From Rikenellaceae bacterium (GTDB lineage Bacteria > Bacteroidota > Bacteroidia > Bacteroidales > UBA932), in assembly GCA_003542575.1 (NCBI GenBank), contig DPKJ01000005.1:186001-250000 (forward strand): a stretch of 64,000 bases of DNA. Reading direction: 5' to 3'. Positions 8,011-16,526 of this stretch are shown piece after piece (position 1 is the stretch's first letter; each line of letters starts with the position of its first letter). A program made the translations under genes and the position numbers. The notes below the pieces were generated by a model. That model saw only the letters and a program-made list of their open reading frames with translations, had not been told where the DNA came from and did not search any database.

Positions 8011-9751
8011 CGTTTAACTCGTTATTTAGTTGTTCAAGATATTTGTTAAAATCTTCGCTCCTGAATTTTGAATAGTTCATCTGACGCAAAGTGTTAATGA
8101 TCTTTTTGTAGAAGTTGCCGCACTCCTCGAAGTTGTCAAAATCGAACTCCCTTTCGCATATATCAAGTACGAGGTAGTACATGTAACTTTGCCTCTCCAT
8201 AGGACAGTTGGCATCAACTTTATCAAATGCATCCTGTTGAAGAATAACAAAGTCAATCAATTCAGATTTCCAGTACCTTTTGTGATACTCGAGAGGTACT
8301 CCGTCATCTCCCAGGATATTTATCTGCTCATATGCCTCTTTACCTCTAAGTACAATATTCTTACCTTTAAGTACTTTTTCAACCCAATCCTCTCCGATTC
8401 TGTTTTTAAAATCTTCAATGATTTCGGGGTATTCCAAATATTTTGAATATGAATCAATGGGGTCAACAGCGGGATATCTTTTTCTGTCAGCTCTGCTTTG
8501 TGACAAAGCGAAGAAACATCTGGCTGCCTTTTTGGTTGATTCGGTAACCGGTTCTTTAAGATTACCTCCGGCAGGAGATACTGTGCCGATAAATGTAACG
8601 GAACCTGTTTGTCCGTTATTAAGATTTACCAATCCTGCCCTTGCATAGAAGCTTGAGATAATTGCGGGAAGGTCCATAGGGAAAGCATCAGCTCCCGGAA
8701 GTTCTTCCATTCTGTTACTCATCTCTCTAAGTGCCTGTGCCCATCTTGATGTTGAGTCTGCAAGCAGGAGAACTTTAAGACCCATTGATCTGTAGTATTC
8801 TCCGATTGTCATCGCAGTGTATACTGATGCTTCACGTGCAGCAACAGGCATATTTGATGTGTTGCAGATAATGGTTGTTCTCTCCATTAGCATCCTTCCT
8901 GTTCTTGGGTCCTCCAAAAGAGGGAACTCAGTGAAGATCTCCACAACCTCATTTGCCCTCTCTCCGCAGGCAGCAAATATTATTACATCTGCATCGGCCT
9001 GTTTTGATATTGCGTGCTGAAGAACAGTCTTGCCGCTACCGAATGGCCCCGGAATAAAACCTGTTCCACCCTCAGCAATTGGGTTAAAAGTATCTATAAC
9101 CCTTACTCTTGTCTCCATTATTCTGTACGGCCTTGGTTTGTCGGCATATTTTGTAATAGCCACCTTTACAGGCCATTTTTGGCTCATTGTAACATTTACA
9201 TCTTCACCTGATTCATTGACCAGAACGGCGATAGTTTCATTAACGGTAAATTCACCCTCAGATGCAATGGATTTTACTTTGAAGCTGCCTTCAAATGTGA
9301 AAGGAACCATGATTTTGTGAGGAAGCCATCCCTCTTTTACTTCACCCAACCAGTCTGCAGCAGATACTACATCACCCGGTGAAGCCAAAGGTTTAAATTC
9401 CCATTTTTTATCCTGATCTAATGCAATGGTATAATCTCCTCTTTTTAAAAAGACTCCGTCCATTGTTACCAGATTGTTCTGAAGGCCGTCGTAAATACTT
9501 GAAAGGATGCCAGGTCCTAATAATACTTCAAGCATATGTCCTTGAAATTCTGCTTTATCACCCGTTTTTAACCCCCGGGTACTCTCATAAACCTGTACAA
9601 ATGCCTCTTTCCCGTTTACTTTGATAACATCTGCCATCAGCTTTGTTCCTGAAAGATCAATGTAGCAGATTTCATTCTGAGAAACGGGGCCGTCTACCTC
9701 AATGGTAACCAGATTGGAGATAATCCCTGTAACTATTCCTGTGGTTTTCAT
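8000..9751 (-). CDS. atpA: V-type ATPase catalytic subunit A
   Basis: The 583-residue catalytic subunit hydrolyses or synthesises ATP. The Walker A motif GPFGSGKTVLQH (about 240-250), the CGERANEVVE segment with the catalytic glutamate, and LLLADSTSRWAQALREMSNRMEELPGADAFP (Walker B region) are clear. The bulge domain characteristic of V/A-type A subunits precedes the P-loop. The start lies 3 nt after the DUF2764 stop, and the end overlaps atpB. Confidence 0.96.
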   Translation of the reverse strand: MKTTGIVTGIISNLVTIEVDGPVSQNEICYIDLSGTKLMADVIKVNGKEAFVQVYESTRGLKTGDKAEFQGHMLEVLLGPGILSSIYDGLQNNLVTMDGVFLKRGDYTIALDQDKKWEFKPLASPGDVVSAADWLGEVKEGWLPHKIMVPFTFEGSFKVKSIASEGEFTVNETIAVLVNESGEDVNVTMSQKWPVKVAITKYADKPRPYRIMETRVRVIDTFNPIAEGGTGFIPGPFGSGKTVLQHAISKQADADVIIFAACGERANEVVEIFTEFPLLEDPRTGRMLMERTTIICNTSNMPVAAREASVYTAMTIGEYYRSMGLKVLLLADSTSRWAQALREMSNRMEELPGADAFPMDLPAIISSFYARAGLVNLNNGQTGSVTFIGTVSPAGGNLKEPVTESTKKAARCFFALSQSRADRKRYPAVDPIDSYSKYLEYPEIIEDFKNRIGEDWVEKVLKGKNIVLRGKEAYEQINILGDDGVPLEYHKRYWKSELIDFVILQQDAFDKVDANCPMERQSYMYYLVLDICEREFDFDNFEECGNFYKKIINTLRQMNYSKFRSEDFNKYLEQLNNELNDGK

Positions 9752-9754
9752 ATA

Positions 9755-10393
9755 TTAATAATTGTTTTCCGATTTGTATGTACCTTTTACCTCGTTAACC
9801 AGTTGCCTGAATATCTGTGCCCCTCTCTTTCTGTCAAGCTTGTTCCATCTTGAAACAATGGATGCCTTAAGTAAAAATGAAAGAATAACGTTAAGGTCGA
9901 AGTAGTTAAATGTGCATATTTCATTCGCTTTGTTCCAGCGAAGATTATCAAGAAGCTGCTCTCTTTCCAGAATATTTTCATTCTCGAGAATCTTAATGAT
10001 AGCGGGAGCACTCTCAGAAATAAAAGAGAGGCCAAAATCGGCTCCTTTGCCGATTTTGAGCAGGTCGGTAAATTCGTTTTCGCCAACAAGCTGTTCTGAG
10101 ACATCTATAGAGTTTTTTCTGGCTATAAATGCTGCCTGTATATTTCTGATTTCCAAGTCAAATTTAAGATATTCTCGTATGAATTTGTTTTTGGATTTTA
10201 AGGCTGCTCTATAGAAGTGGCGGTTAAGGTACTCCTCTTTTTGTGCAAAGAGAAGCCATTCAATACACCGGGAGTCCTCTGGTGAACTCATGGATATAAT
10301 CTGATCCTGTAAAGAATCAAAGTCGAACCCTGAGCTCTCGAAGTCTAATACCAGATCTGGGAGTCCCGCGATGATGTAATGATAATTTGCCAT
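9755..10393 (-). CDS. DUF2764 protein of the V-ATPase operon (probable subunit C-like)
   Basis: The 212-residue soluble, helix-rich protein begins MANYHYIIAGLPDLVLDF and belongs to DUF2764. This family occurs almost only inside Bacteroidota-type V-ATPase operons between E and A. In classical operons subunit C sits at this position and links the rotor stalk to the membrane ring. I infer an equivalent socket role, but nothing in the sequence proves it. Spacing is 2 nt after E and 3 nt before A. No catalytic motif or membrane segment is seen. Confidence 0.8.
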   Translation of the reverse strand: MANYHYIIAGLPDLVLDFESSGFDFDSLQDQIISMSSPEDSRCIEWLLFAQKEEYLNRHFYRAALKSKNKFIREYLKFDLEIRNIQAAFIARKNSIDVSEQLVGENEFTDLLKIGKGADFGLSFISESAPAIIKILENENILEREQLLDNLRWNKANEICTFNYFDLNVILSFLLKASIVSRWNKLDRKRGAQIFRQLVNEVKGTYKSENNY

Positions 10394-10395
10394 CG

Positions 10396-11010
10396 CTATT
10401 CTGAAAATAAGTATTCGCGGGTTTTTGGTTTGAGATATTGAGATAATAACTCCTGAAAATCTTTATCAGTAAAGCTAATATGATATCCGCCTGCTTTAGG
10501 GCCGATTTTAAAGCCAGTCTGAATTTTTTTGTCAAAAGCTACCTCAATTCCTGCTCCAAGTTGTTTCTGGATATCGTTTTTGATGAATGAGTCAAGTTCT
10601 GCTTTTGATTTTTCAGGAAGAAGAATCTCCAGAGTTGCTGCTTCGCCTTTGGAAGGGTCAAAAGCTGCAATTGCAGTTTTAATTACAGAAGCAAGAAAAT
10701 CCTTACTATCCAGAGCCTCTTTAACCGGTTTTTCTACAGCCTTTACAACGATTACCTCTTCGATACTCTGCTTTACGGTTGCAAGAGTTTGCCTTGACAC
10801 CATCTTGACCTCGTTCTCAATTTTAACCTTGTAATCATTTGCATCTTTCTTTGCTTTTTCGAGAATCTCTTTGTACTCCTCTTTTGCCCTGGCAATTATT
10901 TCCTCAGCTTCGGTTTTTGCCTTTGCCTTAAGATCTTCGGCCTCTTTTTTTCCTTTAGAAAGACCTTCGGCATAAAGTTTACTGGTAAGCTCTTGCAATT
11001 TATTTTGCAT
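10396..11010 (-). CDS. atpE: V-type ATPase subunit E (peripheral stalk)
   Basis: The 204-residue protein starts with a long lysine/glutamate/alanine-rich coiled coil (about 1-75: KEAEDLKAKAKTEAEEIIARA) and ends in a compact globular domain, the architecture of the E peripheral stalk. It is the first gene of the seven-gene operon, about 25 nt below a TATCTTTG promoter element. No separate G/H stalk gene is visible, so E may act without the usual partner or with one encoded elsewhere. Confidence 0.88.
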   Translation of the reverse strand: MQNKLQELTSKLYAEGLSKGKKEAEDLKAKAKTEAEEIIARAKEEYKEILEKAKKDANDYKVKIENEVKMVSRQTLATVKQSIEEVIVVKAVEKPVKEALDSKDFLASVIKTAIAAFDPSKGEAATLEILLPEKSKAELDSFIKNDIQKQLGAGIEVAFDKKIQTGFKIGPKAGGYHISFTDKDFQELLSQYLKPKTREYLFSE

Positions 11011-11034
11011 ATCTCAAACGGTTTTTAAATTTTT

Positions 11035-11042
11035 CAAAGATA
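11035..11042 (-). promoter_or_regulatory. -7 element for the V-ATPase operon
   Basis: TATCTTTG on the minus strand matches TAnnTTTG exactly. It lies 25 nt upstream of the atpE start and directly after the terminator of the decarboxylase operon. No clear TTTG upstream element is seen; the region upstream is the terminator's T tract. Confidence 0.6.
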
Positions 11043-11050
11043 CGAAAAAT

Positions 11051-11083
11051 AAAAAAAAAGCACCCCTTATGGGGTGCTTTTTT
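11051..11083 (-). terminator. Intrinsic terminator of the decarboxylase operon
   Basis: The perfect stem GCACCCC (11060-11066) / GGGGTGC (11071-11077) has a 4-nt loop and is flanked by A9 and T6 runs. It lies 17 nt after the mmdB stop. The symmetric A/T flanks would allow termination from either side. Confidence 0.9.
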
Positions 11084-11099
11084 ACATAATATTGTTATT

Positions 11100-12260
11100 T
11101 TATGAGAGAAATCCCAGTAAAATACCTGCTGCCACTGCACTACCAATTACACCGGCAACATTTGGACCCATTGCGTGCATCAGTAGATAGTTTGTTCTGT
11201 CATATTCCAAGCCTACATTGTTTGAAACCCTTGCAGAGTCAGGTACTGCAGAGACTCCGGAATTTCCGATAAGAGGATTGATTTTGTTTCCATCTTTAAG
11301 AAACATATTGAATGCTTTCACAAAAAGAACTCCGGCTGAAGTTGCAATTACGAAAGAGCCTGCACCCAACATGAAAATATAGACAGATTTCATCTGTAAA
11401 AATTTGTCAGCCTGAGTTGAGCAACCAACAGTTACACCAATTAGTATTGTAACGATATCAATCAGCGGACCTCTTGCTGTCTCTGCTAATCTTCTTGTTA
11501 CACCACTCTCTTTTAGAAGATTTCCAAAGAAAAGCATACCTAGGAGTGGAAGACCAGAAGGCACAATGAAAGCAGTCAGCAGGAATCCGATAATCGGGAA
11601 CAATTTCTTTTCTGTTTGTGAAACTGCACGCGGTGCCTTCATTTTAATGAGCCTCTCCTGTTTGGTTGTCAGCAACCTCATAATAGGAGGTTGTATTACC
11701 GGAACCAGAGCCATATATGAATAGGCAGAGACGGCAATTGCCCCCATTAAGTCCGGTGCAAGCCTTGAAGAGAGGAAGATAGCTGTAGGGCCGTCTGCTC
11801 CTCCGATTATGCCTATTGCTCCCGCTTCTGCAGGTGCAAAACCTGCTGCAAGTGCTATTGCGTATGCACCAAAAATACCAAATTGAGCTGCTGCCCCTAT
11901 CAACATTAGTTTGGGGTTTGAAATTAGGGCAGAGAAGTCGGTCATTGCTCCGATGCCGAGAAAAATCAGTGGCGGATAGAAACCTTTTTGGACACCCTGG
12001 TAAAGGATATTCAACACAGAGCCCTCTTCATAAACACCAACACTTAGTCCGGGAAATAGTGGAATGTTACCTATTACTATACCAAAACCAATAGGTATAA
12101 GAAGCAAAGGTTCCCAATCCTTTTTAATTGCCAGATATATAAACAGAAGTCCTATGAGGATCATCAGGATATGCCCGGGAGTAGCATTAGCAAACCCGGT
12201 ATATTGAAGAAATGTCTCCAGATTGTCTGTCAGCAGGGAAAAAACACCTTTATTTTCCAT
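11100..12260 (-). CDS. mmdB: Sodium-pumping decarboxylase subunit beta (carboxybiotin decarboxylase)
   Basis: The 386-residue protein has about nine to eleven transmembrane helices. It decarboxylates carboxybiotin and exports sodium. The family hallmarks GIIGGADGPTAIF (with the conserved sodium-linked aspartate), VIQPPIMRLLTT, GVTVGCSTQADKFL and GNSGVSAVPDSARVSNNVG are present. I place the start at ATG 12260, one base after the mmdC TAA stop; a TTG nine bases upstream would overlap mmdC and is less likely. It is the last gene of the operon and is followed by a strong terminator. Confidence 0.95.
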   Translation of the reverse strand: MENKGVFSLLTDNLETFLQYTGFANATPGHILMILIGLLFIYLAIKKDWEPLLLIPIGFGIVIGNIPLFPGLSVGVYEEGSVLNILYQGVQKGFYPPLIFLGIGAMTDFSALISNPKLMLIGAAAQFGIFGAYAIALAAGFAPAEAGAIGIIGGADGPTAIFLSSRLAPDLMGAIAVSAYSYMALVPVIQPPIMRLLTTKQERLIKMKAPRAVSQTEKKLFPIIGFLLTAFIVPSGLPLLGMLFFGNLLKESGVTRRLAETARGPLIDIVTILIGVTVGCSTQADKFLQMKSVYIFMLGAGSFVIATSAGVLFVKAFNMFLKDGNKINPLIGNSGVSAVPDSARVSNNVGLEYDRTNYLLMHAMGPNVAGVIGSAVAAGILLGFLS

Positions 12261-12261
12261 C

Positions 12262-12684
12262 TTAACCAATTATTATTAGCGGAGCTCCCTCTAACACGGA
12301 ATCTCCTTTGTTTGCCTTAATGCTGATTACTTTTCCATCTGCTGTGGATTCAATTACATTCTCCATCTTCATAGCTTCAAGAACCATAAGCTTCTGACCT
12401 TTCTTAACAGCTTCTCCCTCTTTTACTACAACTTCCAGGATTACTCCGGGGAGTGGAGAGGTAACTACTGTTTCAGATCCGGAAACTACAGGACGGGTCA
12501 CATTCGCCTCAACCTGAGCAGGTTTATTCATTTTTGGAAGAGATGCCGTTGGTTTTTTAGAAGTTCTTTCAATTTCAACCTTAAACGGGATGCCATTGAC
12601 TTCAACCTCGGCAATTGTATCTTCAATATCGGTAATTGTTACTGCGTAGTCGTTACCGTTTATTTTTAGTTTGTACTCTTTCAT
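12262..12684 (-). CDS. mmdC: Biotin carboxyl carrier subunit of the decarboxylase
   Basis: The 140-residue protein has an N-terminal beta-rich docking segment (1-45), a proline/alanine-containing linker (about 46-75) and a C-terminal biotinyl domain. The domain holds the EAMKMEN motif, with biotin expected on K106. The domain shuttles CO2 from the alpha subunit to the membrane beta subunit. It follows the OadG-like gene by 29 nt. Confidence 0.94.
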   Translation of the reverse strand: MKEYKLKINGNDYAVTITDIEDTIAEVEVNGIPFKVEIERTSKKPTASLPKMNKPAQVEANVTRPVVSGSETVVTSPLPGVILEVVVKEGEAVKKGQKLMVLEAMKMENVIESTADGKVISIKANKGDSVLEGAPLIIIG

Positions 12685-12713
12685 TTTAATATGTTTTCTG
12701 AATGGACTTTGGA

Positions 12714-13658
12714 TTATCTACTTTTAAATGGTCTCTCTCTTAGAGTGTATATTTTTGAACTCCACGGAGAGTAGTTTCTGGTAACCTTCTGAATTGTCAG
12801 GATGGTATTTTCAACATCGTGAGCATCATTGTCTTCATAAAAAGCATGAAGTGCCATAGATATAGCTGCAAATACTTCAGCAGATGTCTCCTCTTCAGTC
12901 ACAATATGTTTACTTCCTGCAGCTGCTTTCTCTGCTCTCTTTCTGCTTATTTTAATATTATATTTTCCTATGTGCTTAAAAACCAGGTATAAAATAATAA
13001 GCGAAAGAAACACAACCGACATTGCAGTAAAAGCCATGATTATACCATAAGGGTCAATCTTCATAAACAACATACCCGGAGGCTCTTTATCTGCACCAAA
13101 GTTATTTGTGCTTGGAGAGGTCCTCTCAAGTACTCCCCAGGTATTGGCAATATCAACCGTTTTTTTATCGGCCATCACAGATACTCCATCCTTAAACCTT
13201 CCGTAGGAGACATTTTCAGGGATAATTCCGTGTGGGATCTCAATTCTGTCAACTATTGTCCTTCCGTCACTGCTCACAAACAGTATCTCTTTGGACTCAT
13301 CCAGATTGAAATTTAGGTGGAATGTGCCTCTGTGGGGCTTTGAATCTGCCCAGAACAGCGAGTGCTGTCTGGGTTTAATCTTTGTAAGCACATCTCCCCT
13401 TGGAATCATGTACTTGGTAAGATTCTCAGGATCGTTGGTAATATAGCATCCACCGATGTCAACAGTACCATATGATGTATTGAACAGTTCAATCCATCCG
13501 CTCTTGTTGCCGTAATCGTCTGTGAAATCATCTGTATTGATAACAAGAATTTCGTTGATTCTTATATCAGACATATTTTGTGCGCCAAGATCTTGTACAG
13601 ACGCAACAAATATCGATAACAAAAGAATTAATAAGCCTTTTTTCATCATTTTTTTCAT
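12714..13658 (-). CDS. Lamin-tail domain fused to OadG-type gamma subunit
   Basis: The 314-residue protein starts MKKMMKKGLLILLLSIFVAS, a signal peptide. A lamin-tail-like domain follows, with RINEILVINTDDFTDDYGNKSGWIELFN at its start. A single transmembrane helix (about residues 194-220) and a short cytoplasmic charged tail come next. The helix-plus-tail portion resembles OadG, the small subunit that assembles sodium-pump decarboxylases. I placed the start at ATG 13658, 4 nt after the mmdA stop; the longer frame lacks a signal peptide and overlaps mmdA by 104 nt. The role of the exported lamin-tail domain is unknown. Confidence 0.82.
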   Translation of the reverse strand: MKKMMKKGLLILLLSIFVASVQDLGAQNMSDIRINEILVINTDDFTDDYGNKSGWIELFNTSYGTVDIGGCYITNDPENLTKYMIPRGDVLTKIKPRQHSLFWADSKPHRGTFHLNFNLDESKEILFVSSDGRTIVDRIEIPHGIIPENVSYGRFKDGVSVMADKKTVDIANTWGVLERTSPSTNNFGADKEPPGMLFMKIDPYGIIMAFTAMSVVFLSLIILYLVFKHIGKYNIKISRKRAEKAAAGSKHIVTEEETSAEVFAAISMALHAFYEDNDAHDVENTILTIQKVTRNYSPWSSKIYTLRERPFKSR

Positions 13659-13662
13659 TTGA

Positions 13663-15216
13663 TTATAACGGCAGGTTATCGTGCTTTTTAGGTGGATTGA
13701 CAAGTTTCTTTGTTGCCAATTGCTGAAGTGAACGAATAATCCTGAATCGGGTATTTCTAGGCTCAATTACATCGTCAATGTATCCGTAGCGGGCTGCATT
13801 ATAAGGATTTGCAAATGCATCTCTGTATTCTTTCTCCTTTTCGGCAGCAAGTGCTGTAGGATTTTCAGATGCAGCAACCTCTTTGCCATACAGAACTTCA
13901 ATCGCTCCGGAAGGCCCCATAACTGCAATTTCAGCAGTTGGCCATGCATAGTTTATATCTCCTCTTAGGTGTTTACTGCTCATTACACAGTATGCTCCAC
14001 CATATGATTTTCTAAGGGTTACAGTTACTTTAGGAACAGTAGCTTCGCCGTATGCATACAGAAGTTTTGCGCCGTGCAGAATAATACCTCCGTACTCTTG
14101 CTGTGTTCCCGGTAAGAATCCCGGAACATCAACCAGTGTAACCAATGGAATATTGAATGCATCGCAGAATCGTACAAATCTTGCAGCCTTTCTTGAAGCG
14201 TTATTATCTAACACCCCGGCAAGTACTTTTGGTTGATTTGCAACTATTCCGACAGAAATTCCGTTGAATCGTGCAAATCCGACTATAATATTGGTTGCGT
14301 AATCTTTGTGAACTTCAAGGAATTTCCCATCATCAACAATCGACCCGATTACTTCATACATATCGTATGGTTTGTTTGGGCTGTCTGGTATTATTTCGTT
14401 GAGGGTGTCATCCAGTCTGTCTATTGGATCAGATGTCGGAACCAGTGGTGCCTCCTCCAGGTTGTTCTGAGGCAGAAAAGAGAGTAAATCTCTGATAACT
14501 TTTATCCCTTCTTCTTCTGTATCTACTGCAAAATGGGCTACACCGCTCTTTGTTGCGTGAACACTTGCTCCGCCAAGCTGCTCTTGTGTTACATCTTCAC
14601 CGGTAACGGTTTTGACAACTTTAGGACCGGTCAGGAACATATAACTTGTGCCTTTGGTCATAATATTAAAATCTGTAAGGGCAGGGGAGTAAACTGCTCC
14701 ACCGGCACAAGGGCCAAATATTGCAGAGATCTGAGGTACAACACCTGAAGCCAGAATATTTCTCTGGAATATCTCAGCATAACCGGCAAGTGCATTTACA
14801 CCTTCCTGAATCCTCGCTCCACCTGAGTCGTTAATACCTATAACAGGAGCTCCCATTTTCATTGACTGGTCCATAATCTTGCAAATTTTCATTGCAAAAC
14901 TCTCTGAAAGAGAACCGCCAAAGACAGTAAAATCCTGTGCAAATACATAGACCAGCCTTCCATCAATTGTTCCGTATCCCGTAACAACACCGTCTCCGAG
15001 GAATGTCTCTTTTTCCATCGAAAAGTTTGTGCAGCGGTGTGTAACAAACATATCAAACTCTTCGAAGCTGCCTTCGTCAAGCAACATGGCAATTCTTTCA
15101 CGGGCAGTATATTTACCTTTTTGGTGCTGAGAGTCGATCCTTTTTTGTCCTCCTCCCAATCTTGCTTTATCCCGAAGCTGAATAAGCGCTTTGACCTGTT
15201 CTAGTTGTTGGCTCAT
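13663..15216 (-). CDS. mmdA: Methylmalonyl-CoA decarboxylase alpha subunit (carboxyltransferase)
   Basis: The 517-residue acyl-CoA carboxyltransferase moves the carboxyl group of methylmalonyl-CoA to the biotin carrier and releases propionyl-CoA. Family marks are RIAMLLDEGSFEEFDMF, the first oxyanion region GPCAGGAVYSPALTDF, and the second LRKSYGGAYCVMSSK. The genes for a biotin carrier, beta pump and epimerase nearby, and the absence of a biotin carboxylase, support decarboxylase over propionyl-CoA carboxylase. It starts 26 nt after mce stops. Confidence 0.92.
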   Translation of the reverse strand: MSQQLEQVKALIQLRDKARLGGGQKRIDSQHQKGKYTARERIAMLLDEGSFEEFDMFVTHRCTNFSMEKETFLGDGVVTGYGTIDGRLVYVFAQDFTVFGGSLSESFAMKICKIMDQSMKMGAPVIGINDSGGARIQEGVNALAGYAEIFQRNILASGVVPQISAIFGPCAGGAVYSPALTDFNIMTKGTSYMFLTGPKVVKTVTGEDVTQEQLGGASVHATKSGVAHFAVDTEEEGIKVIRDLLSFLPQNNLEEAPLVPTSDPIDRLDDTLNEIIPDSPNKPYDMYEVIGSIVDDGKFLEVHKDYATNIIVGFARFNGISVGIVANQPKVLAGVLDNNASRKAARFVRFCDAFNIPLVTLVDVPGFLPGTQQEYGGIILHGAKLLYAYGEATVPKVTVTLRKSYGGAYCVMSSKHLRGDINYAWPTAEIAVMGPSGAIEVLYGKEVAASENPTALAAEKEKEYRDAFANPYNAARYGYIDDVIEPRNTRFRIIRSLQQLATKKLVNPPKKHDNLPL

Positions 15217-15242
15217 TTTTTATATTTTTAATATTGATTGAT

Positions 15243-15659
15243 CTATGCTTTTTTTGGATCTTCACATAGTTCTGTGAGAACTCCACCTGTATATTTTGGA
15301 TGCAGGAAAGCTATGTTCAAGCCTTCGGCTCCCTTTCTTGGTGTTTTGTCAATTAGTTGAATACCCTTCTCTGCGAGAGCATCAAGGGTTTGCTGAAGTC
15401 CGTCTTCTGTTGCGAATGCTATGTGATGAACCCCTTCTCCTTTCTTTTCCAAAAATTTGCCGATAGGTCCCTCCGGATCTGTACTTTCAAGAAGTTCGAT
15501 TTTGGTATCTCCAACTTTAAAAAATGCAGTTTTAACCTTTTGTTCAGCAACCTCTTCAACGGCATAGCACTTAATACCAAGCATCTCTTCATAAAGTTTT
15601 ATAGATGTTTCCAATGATTTAACGGCGATACCGATGTGCTCAATATGCGATAGTTTCAT
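15243..15659 (-). CDS. mce: Methylmalonyl-CoA epimerase
   Basis: The 138-residue vicinal-oxygen-chelate enzyme interconverts the R and S forms of methylmalonyl-CoA. Metal-ligand histidines are visible in HIEHIGIAV and GEGVHHIAFAT, with a glutamate in LTELCE near the end. GLNIAFLHPKYTGGVL is typical. It leads the decarboxylase operon and supplies its S-isomer substrate. The methylmalonyl-CoA mutase expected upstream in the pathway is not in this window. Confidence 0.95.
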   Translation of the reverse strand: MKLSHIEHIGIAVKSLETSIKLYEEMLGIKCYAVEEVAEQKVKTAFFKVGDTKIELLESTDPEGPIGKFLEKKGEGVHHIAFATEDGLQQTLDALAEKGIQLIDKTPRKGAEGLNIAFLHPKYTGGVLTELCEDPKKA

Positions 15660-15703
15660 AACAGTAGAATGAATTTGATAATAAATTTAAAAAAAATATC
15701 CGG

Positions 15704-15734
15704 CAAAGGTATGTATTTATAAAGTTATCCCAAA
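15704..15734 (-). promoter_or_regulatory. Promoter of the mce-mmd operon
   Basis: TTTG (15731-15734, minus strand) is followed after exactly 19 nt by TACCTTTG (15704-15711). This is a full match to the Bacteroidota consensus. The upstream TTTG overlaps the flank of the yebC terminator. The leader would be about 40 nt. Confidence 0.75.
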
Positions 15735-15766
15735 AAAAAAGTGACTGGATTTCCAATCACTTTTTT
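15732..15766 (-). terminator. Intrinsic terminator after yebC
   Basis: GTGACTGGA (15741-15749) pairs with TCCAATCAC (15752-15760) with one mismatch and a very short loop. A9 and T6 runs flank it. It lies directly after the yebC stop. Confidence 0.8.
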
Positions 15767-15779
15767 GATGGCGCTATAT

Positions 15780-16496
15780 TTAGTTTGCCATTGTATGATA
15801 TACATTTTGAACATCATCGTCACTTTCAAATCGGTCGATGAGTTTTTCAATTTCAACTCTGTCTGTCTCGTTAAGTTGCTTTAGTTCTGTATTGGGAATC
15901 CTTTCAAACCCGCCTGAGACAATTTCATACCCCTTCTCCTCAATAAACTTCTGAATAGAACCGTAAGATTCAAAACTTCCGTAGATTACAATCTCCTGAT
16001 CTTCCATAAAAAGTTCCTCAGCTCCAAAATCGATCAACTCCAGCTCCAGCTCTTCCAGATTTACGGTATCTGCAGATTTTACCTTGAAAACACATTTGTG
16101 TTCGAACATAAATTCTACACTTCCCGAGGTGCCTAATGAACCACTGTATTTATTGAAATAACTTCTGACATTTGCAACTGTTCTTGTTGGATTGTCGGTT
16201 GCGGTCTCTATAAGAAAAGCTATGCCGTGAGGGCCATATCCTTCATAAACAATCTCTTTGTAATCGTTGTGCTCTTTCTCAACAGCTCTTTTAATAGCCC
16301 TTTCGACATTGTCTTTGGGCATATTTTCAGATCGTGCAGTAGAGATAAGGGCTCGCAAACGGGGGTTGTTATCCGGGTCGGGACCTCCACTTTTGGCGGC
16401 CATAGTTATCTCCTTACCGATGCGGGTAAAAACTTTAGACATATTACCCCAACGCTTCATCTTCCTCTCTTTGCGAAATTCAAATGCTCTTCCCAT
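15780..16496 (-). CDS. yebC: YebC/PmpR family protein
   Basis: The 238-residue protein begins MGRAFEFRKERKMKRWGNMSKVF and contains KEITMAAKSGGPDPDNNPRLR and YEGYGPHGIAFLIE, hallmarks of the YebC family. Members have been described as transcription regulators and, more recently, as factors that relieve ribosome stalling on proline runs. The length is normal. It lies 30 nt after the TPR gene and probably shares its promoter. Confidence 0.93.
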   Translation of the reverse strand: MGRAFEFRKERKMKRWGNMSKVFTRIGKEITMAAKSGGPDPDNNPRLRALISTARSENMPKDNVERAIKRAVEKEHNDYKEIVYEGYGPHGIAFLIETATDNPTRTVANVRSYFNKYSGSLGTSGSVEFMFEHKCVFKVKSADTVNLEELELELIDFGAEELFMEDQEIVIYGSFESYGSIQKFIEEKGYEIVSGGFERIPNTELKQLNETDRVEIEKLIDRFESDDDVQNVYHTMAN

Positions 16497-16526
16497 ATCC
16501 TAGAATCTTAATAACAGAGAATTAGT

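Noticed and set aside
13663..15216. Propionyl-CoA carboxylase beta subunit
   Set aside because: No biotin carboxylase gene lies in the operon, while the sodium-pump beta subunit, OadG and carrier do, so decarboxylation is favoured.
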